From Enterobacteriaceae bacterium RIT691 (GTDB taxonomy: Bacteria; Pseudomonadota; Gammaproteobacteria; Enterobacterales; Enterobacteriaceae): a stretch of DNA of 64,000 nucleotides. The DNA lies in the NCBI GenBank assembly GCA_009668205.1, contig WJYM01000003.1:62001-126000 (forward strand), in the 5' to 3' direction. Each line of letters begins with the position of its first letter. The stretch's first letter is position 1. Positions 59,007 to 64,000 of the stretch are shown here, piece after piece. The position numbers and the translations under genes were made by a program. The notes beneath the pieces are model-generated. The model had not been told where the DNA came from and did no database searches. It saw only the letters and a list, made by a program, of their open reading frames with translations.

Positions 59007-60326
59007 TTAAGACTCCTGTTTTGCCAACTGGCGGGTTTCACTTTCACTCATCACTTCTGCGGCGCGATACTGCTTATCGACAATCCGCATAAACGGCAGG
59101 TACAGCATCGCGCCAATCAGCAGGTTAAGAATTTGCATCACGCTGCCGGAAAGGTGCCCGGTAACGATAAATCCGCTCAGGACGGGCGGGAGCGTCCACG
59201 GGATAAACACCCCGGTGGTCACCGCGACGGCACCGATTTTCATTGCCACGTACTGCACGGTGACCAGCACCAGCGGCACGAGGTTGAACGGAATCAGCAT
59301 GATGGGGTTCATGATCACCGGCAGGCCGAACAGAACGGGTTCATTGATGTTGAAAATGGACGCGCCTGCGCCAAGACGTGCCACTTCGCGCATGTTTTTA
59401 CTGCGGGCGAAAATCAGCATCGCAATCACCAGCGACAGCGTCGCGCCCGCACCGCCCATCCAGATCATGTCGAAGAACTGCTCGGTGATGATATGCGGTG
59501 GCGTGACGCCTGCCTGAATCGCGGCAATATTGTCGGTTTGGTTTTCCATCCACAGCGGGCGGATGATGCCGTTGATCATCGAACCGGAGTTAATGCCCAC
59601 TGACCACAGAATAGTGATGCTGAACACGGTCATCAGCGCACCGAAGTAGGACGTGCCGTAGTGACGAACGGGGCTGGCCACCACGTCGTAGATAAACTGG
59701 TGAATCGTGTTGTAGTGGGTGTGTTCAAAGCTGATGCGGATGACCAGCACCAGAATCATCACCAGCAGCGCCGGGATCAGGGCGGCGAAAGACTCCTGCA
59801 CCGCGGGCGGTACGCCCTCCGGCATCTTGATGACCAGTTTTTTGCGCTTCAGCCAGCAGAACAATTCCGTCCACAGCAAGGAACCGATCATCGCGACAAA
59901 CAACCCTTTGGTACCAATCCACTCCACCGGCATCACCGTAATACCGCCGTTTTCCGCCACCTTGATAAACGGTGTCAGGATCAGGAAGCAGACCAGCGCC
60001 AGGATCCCGCAGGAGACGCGGTCCTCTTTGTAATGTTCGGCAAGTCGATAGGCGACCAGGAAACTGACGAAGAGCGACATAGTGGAGAACACCGCGTTAA
60101 ACGGGATCTCGACGATGCTGCTCCAGCTCTCACCAAAGGTGTGAGACATAAACTGCTGATAGCCCTGATTCGGGAATGAGGAAATCACCAGCAGGATAGA
60201 ACCGACGATGATAAACGGCATGAAGGAGACATAGGCACCACGAATGGCACCCAGGTGGCGTTGTTGAGCCGTTTTGGCGGCCAGCGGCATTAATTTTGCT
60301 TCTAAAAATCCCAGAACATTGTTCAT
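59007..60326 (-). CDS. PTS EIIC, lactose/cellobiose family
   Basis: A 439-residue membrane permease of the Lac/cellobiose PTS family. The sugar-site loop reads GASIFNINEPVLFGLPVIMN (about 313-332), as in ChbC and CelB. About ten hydrophobic segments are seen. No EIIA or EIIB gene is in the window, so it must borrow them (for example from a chitobiose system) or they are distant. First gene of the operon with the Ntn hydrolase and M17 peptidase. A transposase-like regulator is divergent across 155 bases. Confidence 0.88.
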   Translation of the reverse strand: MNNVLGFLEAKLMPLAAKTAQQRHLGAIRGAYVSFMPFIIVGSILLVISSFPNQGYQQFMSHTFGESWSSIVEIPFNAVFSTMSLFVSFLVAYRLAEHYKEDRVSCGILALVCFLILTPFIKVAENGGITVMPVEWIGTKGLFVAMIGSLLWTELFCWLKRKKLVIKMPEGVPPAVQESFAALIPALLVMILVLVIRISFEHTHYNTIHQFIYDVVASPVRHYGTSYFGALMTVFSITILWSVGINSGSMINGIIRPLWMENQTDNIAAIQAGVTPPHIITEQFFDMIWMGGAGATLSLVIAMLIFARSKNMREVARLGAGASIFNINEPVLFGLPVIMNPIMLIPFNLVPLVLVTVQYVAMKIGAVAVTTGVFIPWTLPPVLSGFIVTGHLSGSVMQILNLLIGAMLYLPFMRIVDKQYRAAEVMSESETRQLAKQES

Positions 60327-60481
60327 TGTGAGCTCCGCACGAGATCGACTGGAGGGTTGTGTGTTATTTATGCGGATTATTAATGAAAGTGCCGTGTCGA
60401 AAGGTGAGTGCGGTCACAATGCCCGTTTACCTTTCCTATAAGTCTCACATGATTAGTCAGATAAAGCGGCGGGGAGTAACG

Positions 60482-61303
60482 ATGGAAATTAAGCTGCATG
60501 CCAATGCCACGACGACGCCACGTGTTCGTCGCTATCTACAGCAGTCCGATAAAAGCGACCGTGAGCTGGCAAAAGAGCTGGGGATTTCAGTGACGACGGT
60601 ACGCCGCTGGCGCAACCGGGAACAGACGGGCGACAGGCACACAACGCCGCACGTGATACACAAAGCGATGAGATCAGAACAGATGGCGCTGGTTAACGCG
60701 CTGCGCGACACGCTCAATGCCCCGTTGGATGAATTGCTGTTTATGGTGAATGAGGGGCTGGGGATTGCCGTCTCTCGCGCCACGCTGAACCGCTATCTGG
60801 CACCGGCACATCAGCGGCAAAGGTCCCCGCTGCAGGGGAAAAAAGCCCTGAAAGCCGGTATTACGCCAAATACGCTGACGCTCCATTACCGGCTGCTGGC
60901 ACTCTCCATGGACGACGGTGGCGACCATCATCTGCTCTGGGCTAGGGAATCCGTCAGCGGCTGGTGTCATGCCCGGGTATTTTCCGGTATTTCACCGCCA
61001 CTGGTGGCAAACTGGCTCAATGAAACCCTTGAGCGCTGTCCGGCTGATATTCAATGTCTTGAGACAGAAAACAGCAAGTGGCTACAGGTCACGCTGCCAG
61101 GAAGGGAAGTGCGCGCTTACACCGAATTGAGTTCACCCGCCATTGCCTTTACGGAAACGCTGAGCGAGCTGATTCCGGCGGCGACAGGGCCAGATGCACT
61201 GGTAATACGTTTATGCGAACTGTGGAATACCGGAAAAGCGCAGAAGAAGCTGGGAGAATGCACGCCGCAGGCCTTTCTTGAAGCCCTGCGGCCGGGTGCT
61301 TAG
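60482..61303 (+). CDS. IS481-like transposase-derived regulator
   Basis: A 273-residue protein. The N-terminal HTH (about 24-48; DRELAKELGISVTTVRRWRN) and second DNA-binding part (LNAPLDELLFMVNEGLGIAV then SRATLNRYLAPAH) are laid out as in IS481-family transposases. The middle resembles their DDE core (HYRLLALSMDD near 135-145; VANWLNETLERCPADIQ), but the TDN of the second catalytic position reads TEN (LETEN, 193-197). The C-terminus is short. No terminal inverted repeats or target duplication are seen. GGGGAG precedes the ATG. Divergent from the EIIC operon, it is probably its regulator. Its stop overlaps yfgD by four bases. Confidence 0.65.
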   Translation: MEIKLHANATTTPRVRRYLQQSDKSDRELAKELGISVTTVRRWRNREQTGDRHTTPHVIHKAMRSEQMALVNALRDTLNAPLDELLFMVNEGLGIAVSRATLNRYLAPAHQRQRSPLQGKKALKAGITPNTLTLHYRLLALSMDDGGDHHLLWARESVSGWCHARVFSGISPPLVANWLNETLERCPADIQCLETENSKWLQVTLPGREVRAYTELSSPAIAFTETLSELIPAATGPDALVIRLCELWNTGKAQKKLGECTPQAFLEALRPGA

Positions 61304-61656
61304 AGGATTTCCAGTACCGATTCTGGTGGGCGGCCAATACGCGCATGACCGTTTTTGGTCACAATCGGGCGCTCGATCAGTTTTGGATTGGCGATCATCG
61401 CCTTAATGAGATCAGCCTCGCTAAGCGCGCTGTCGGCCAGGTTCAGTTCTTTATAGAGGTCTTCTTTCTGGCGCATCAGGTCACGTGCGCTTTTCATGCC
61501 GAGCATGTTCAGCAGATTTTTCAGTGCGGCGGCATCCGGTGGGGTGTCCAGATACAGCACAACCTCAGGCTCTACGCCTTTGTCTTTCAACAGCGCTAGC
61601 GTTTCGCGGCTCTTGGAGCAACGTGGGTTGTGGTAGATTGTTACTGCATCGCTCAT
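61300..61656 (-). CDS. yfgD: ArsC-family glutaredoxin-like protein YfgD
   Basis: A 118-residue thioredoxin-fold protein. The active cysteine is Cys13 in HNPRCSKSRETL, and the downstream RPIV and KARIGRPPE-like (HARIGRPPESVLEIL) blocks match arsenate reductases. It matches E. coli YfgD (119 residues), annotated as an arsenate reductase by family. No other ars genes are nearby, so a real arsenate role is open. It is 9 bases after bepA in the same direction. Confidence 0.92.
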   Translation of the reverse strand: MSDAVTIYHNPRCSKSRETLALLKDKGVEPEVVLYLDTPPDAAALKNLLNMLGMKSARDLMRQKEDLYKELNLADSALSEADLIKAMIANPKLIERPIVTKNGHARIGRPPESVLEIL

Positions 61657-61665
61657 GCGGTGTCC

Positions 61666-63129
61666 TTACATCTTGGTATAGGGTTTAAACGTATTCTGCA
61701 ACTGGCGGAACTGGTCGATGCGTGCATCGTAGCGGGCCTGTTGAAGGCTGCCGAGTTTTACCTGTGCGCTGGCGCTGCTGAGCAGGGAAATGGCCTGATC
61801 TAAGCGGCCCACCAGGGCCATATTTTCTGCCCGGGCGGCCAGTTCCTGATCGCGATTACCGAGCTTCGCTTCAGCCTGTGCCAGCAGATCCCAGCCGTTG
61901 GTGTCATCTTTGTAGCTGAAGGTGTAGCGGTTGAGCAACGTCGCTGCTTCCGCCTGCTTACCGGATTCCATCAGGGCGTTGGCCAGGTTGAGCTGTAAAA
62001 CAGGGCTGTTGCGCAGATCTTTCGCTGCTTTCAGGCGGTCCACGGCTTCATCATTCTTTTTCTGCCCCAGTGAAATATCGGTGGCCAGATCGAGATACCA
62101 GACATTCTGTGGGTTGGCGCTCAGCAGCGGCTGCAGCTGTTTGCTGGCCTCGGCGAAGTTGTCTTTCTGCATCGCCATCAGCGCGCGGCCATATTGTGCG
62201 GCATGCTGCTCGCGAATATTGCCTTTCGCCCAGTTGTCGAGCAGGTCGGTGCCCAGCTGGTTTTGACCATTATTGTACATGCCCAGCACACGGGCTTTGG
62301 CCATGTAGAAGTCTTCAGAGGACTGAACCACCACCGCGTGCATCTGATTCGCACGGTCGCGGGATTCTGACAGACGGCTTTCCGGTAACGGGTGCGTCAG
62401 CAGCATTTCTGGCGGTTTGGATGAGTAGCGAGACTGATCCATCAACTTATCCATAAACTGTGGCATGCCCTGCGGATCAAATCCGGAGCGGGCCAGCACC
62501 TGAATGCCGATGCGGTCCGCTTCTTCTTCATTCTGGCGGGTGAAGCTTATCAACCCCTGCTGGGTCCCGGCGAGCGTGCCGGTTAACGCGGCCATCCCGG
62601 CCTGCGGACTGGCCATCGCCAGCAGAATCGAGCCGAGCGCACCAACCCAGGTCAGCGGCGCATTACGCTTCTGGTCTTCCATTGCACGCGCCAGGTGGCG
62701 CTGGGTGACGTGTGAGATTTCGTGCGCCATGACGGAAGCCAGCTGGCTTTCGGTATCGGCATAGCGGAACAGGGCCGAGTGCAGCACGACGTTACCGCCA
62801 AAGAAGGCGAAGGCGTTCAGCTCGTCGTTATTGATTAAAAAGAAATGAAACGGGGTTTTCACCGAGTTGGCGTGGGCAACCAGCCGCATTCCGAGTCCGT
62901 TGACATACTGAACCAGCAGCGGATCGTTAATCAGCGGTGCGCTGCCGCGCAGCTGGCGAACGTAGTAGTCGCCCATTTGCATTTCCTGGCCGATGGAGAG
63001 CGTGCTTCCGGCAGTCGTGCCGATATCGGGAAGCGTATCGGTGGAATCCGCAAAGGCTGGCAGGGCCTGGCCCAGGGTTAAAGACGCAATCAGCGTCGCA
63101 ACCAGCGTTTTTTTTAACTGCCTGAACAT
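61666..63129 (-). CDS. bepA: Periplasmic chaperone/metalloprotease BepA
   Basis: A 487-residue M48 protease that helps LptD assembly and removes stalled outer-membrane proteins. The signal peptide is residues 1-28 (LPAFADS). The zinc motif HEISH is at 136-140, with the third ligand in [11 protein letters not shown]. The C-terminal TPR domain (about 310-487) contacts the BAM complex. The frame is open 16 codons upstream, but the start [10 protein letters not shown] gives the E. coli length. It is divergent from perM and co-directional with yfgD. E. coli bepA belongs to the sigma-E regulon. Confidence 0.97.
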   Translation of the reverse strand: MFRQLKKTLVATLIASLTLGQALPAFADSTDTLPDIGTTAGSTLSIGQEMQMGDYYVRQLRGSAPLINDPLLVQYVNGLGMRLVAHANSVKTPFHFFLINNDELNAFAFFGGNVVLHSALFRYADTESQLASVMAHEISHVTQRHLARAMEDQKRNAPLTWVGALGSILLAMASPQAGMAALTGTLAGTQQGLISFTRQNEEEADRIGIQVLARSGFDPQGMPQFMDKLMDQSRYSSKPPEMLLTHPLPESRLSESRDRANQMHAVVVQSSEDFYMAKARVLGMYNNGQNQLGTDLLDNWAKGNIREQHAAQYGRALMAMQKDNFAEASKQLQPLLSANPQNVWYLDLATDISLGQKKNDEAVDRLKAAKDLRNSPVLQLNLANALMESGKQAEAATLLNRYTFSYKDDTNGWDLLAQAEAKLGNRDQELAARAENMALVGRLDQAISLLSSASAQVKLGSLQQARYDARIDQFRQLQNTFKPYTKM

Positions 63130-63350
63130 AGCTCGATCCTGTCTGTTGGTTTGCCAGTTTGACCGACGACGCTGCATAACGTTCCACTGTCGGCTGCCCT
63201 GGCAGTGTATCTTTCTGTGACATACTTGAAAACGCCCTTGCGCGACTTTTGCTGTCGGGTGCGCAGAGGGTGAAAAAGCGGAGTCTTTTTAGTGACATTT
63301 AGATACACTCCGCAAGGGCCCATTGCCCGCCAACAGGGAACGGTGTTGTT

Positions 63351-64000
63351 ATGCTCGAAATGTTAATCCAGTGGTACCGCCGACGCTTCAGCGACCCAGA
63401 AGCGATAGCGCTGCTGGTCATTCTGCTTGCCGGATTCGGTATCCTTTTCTTCTTCAGTGGCCTGCTGGCTCCCTTGCTGGTGGCGATTGTGCTGGCTTAC
63501 CTGCTCGAATGGCCTACCGCCCGGCTGGAGCGTATCGGCTGCTCGCGGCCCTGGGCCTCCTCGATTGTCCTGATCCTGTTCGTCGGCGTTTTAATGTTGA
63601 TGTCGTTCGTGGTGATGCCCGTGGCCTGGCAGCAGGGCATGAACCTGATTCGCGATATGCCAGGCATGCTCAATAAGCTGTCGGATTATGCGGCGACGCT
63701 GCCTCGCCGATACCCGGCGTTGGTCGATGCAGGCATCATTGATGCGATGGCAGAAAACATGCGCAGTCGGATGCTGGGCATGGGGGATTCGGTGGTGAAA
63801 TATTCCCTGGCGTCGCTGGTCGGCCTGTTGACGATTGCGGTCTATCTGGTTCTGGTGCCGCTGATGGTGTTCTTCCTCGTCAAAGATAAAGACCAAATGC
63901 TGAATGCCGTGCGTCGCGTACTGCCGCGTAACCGTGGGCTGGCGGGGCAGGTGTGGACAGAAATGAACCAACAAATCACCAATTATATCCGCGGCAAAGT
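63351..64000 (+). CDS. perM: AI-2E/PerM family permease, cut by the window end
   Basis: The first 216 residues of E. coli-like PerM (MLEMLIQWYRRRFSDPEAIA), an AI-2 exporter superfamily membrane protein of unclear substrate. Hydrophobic segments are seen at about 20-40, 45-50, 65-90 and 150-180. The frame is open to the last base of the window, so the 3' end is missing. The start ATG at 63351 matches the family. Divergent from bepA over 221 bases. Confidence 0.93.
   Translation, partial: MLEMLIQWYRRRFSDPEAIALLVILLAGFGILFFFSGLLAPLLVAIVLAYLLEWPTARLERIGCSRPWASSIVLILFVGVLMLMSFVVMPVAWQQGMNLIRDMPGMLNKLSDYAATLPRRYPALVDAGIIDAMAENMRSRMLGMGDSVVKYSLASLVGLLTIAVYLVLVPLMVFFLVKDKDQMLNAVRRVLPRNRGLAGQVWTEMNQQITNYIRGK

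Noticed and set aside
60327-61303. Active insertion sequence around the transposase-like gene
   Set aside because: No terminal inverted repeats or target duplication are visible, and the gene fits tightly against yfgD by a four-base overlap.

Overview
The window is chromosomal DNA of an Enterobacteriaceae member. Gene order and protein sequences follow the Escherichia/Salmonella suhB-isc-guaBA-ppk-purMN-upp-bepA backbone almost gene for gene, and the insertions between backbone genes are typical of the Enterobacter/Leclercia/Lelliottia/Klebsiella side of the family. The species cannot be fixed from this stretch alone.

Backbone, left to right. A DUF1007 protein and a NicO-type Ni/Co transporter (4-1613). 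suhB and trmJ. The iron-sulfur operon iscR-iscS-iscU-iscA-hscB-hscA-fdx-iscX, with two IscR operators in front. pepB, sseB and sseA. The envelope pair yfhM (alpha-2-macroglobulin) and pbpC (12723-20004). ndk, rlmN, rodZ, ispG, hisS, yfgM, bamB and der (20163-29108). An unassigned Gfo/Idh/MocA oxidoreductase, yfgJ and xseA, then guaB and guaA (32135-35245). After the accessory block come yfgG, yfgF, ppx, ppk, purN and purM, then upp, uraA and hda, and at the right edge yfgD, bepA and a truncated perM.

Four places differ from the E. coli order. (1) Directly after guaA lies a 2.3-kb decayed genomic island, bounded by a direct repeat of the guaA 3' end (35234-35246 and 37548-37560). It holds a broken P4-type integrase, a chimeric ORF and an intact-looking unknown gene with an HEPN-like Rx4H motif. 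(2) A LysR regulator, an EamA exporter, an MFS transporter and a TrkG-like K+ transporter follow (37616-42525). (3) A beta-glucoside kinase/6-phospho-beta-glucosidase operon sits between purM and upp, behind LacI/AscG-like palindromes. (4) Between hda and yfgD lies a three-gene operon: a PTS EIIC of the cellobiose type, a glycosylasparaginase-family Ntn hydrolase and a second M17 aminopeptidase. It is divergent from a gene that looks like a domesticated IS481-type transposase used as a regulator. This is the best candidate for an undescribed system, possibly uptake and cleavage of glycosyl-asparagine or beta-aspartyl compounds.

The regulatory layer is readable in several places: IscR type-1 sites, PurR boxes at guaB and purM, a class-II FNR site at yfgF, and the T-tract start region of upp. 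hda has a CTG start. REP-like and CCCTCTCCC-type palindromes punctuate the operon ends.
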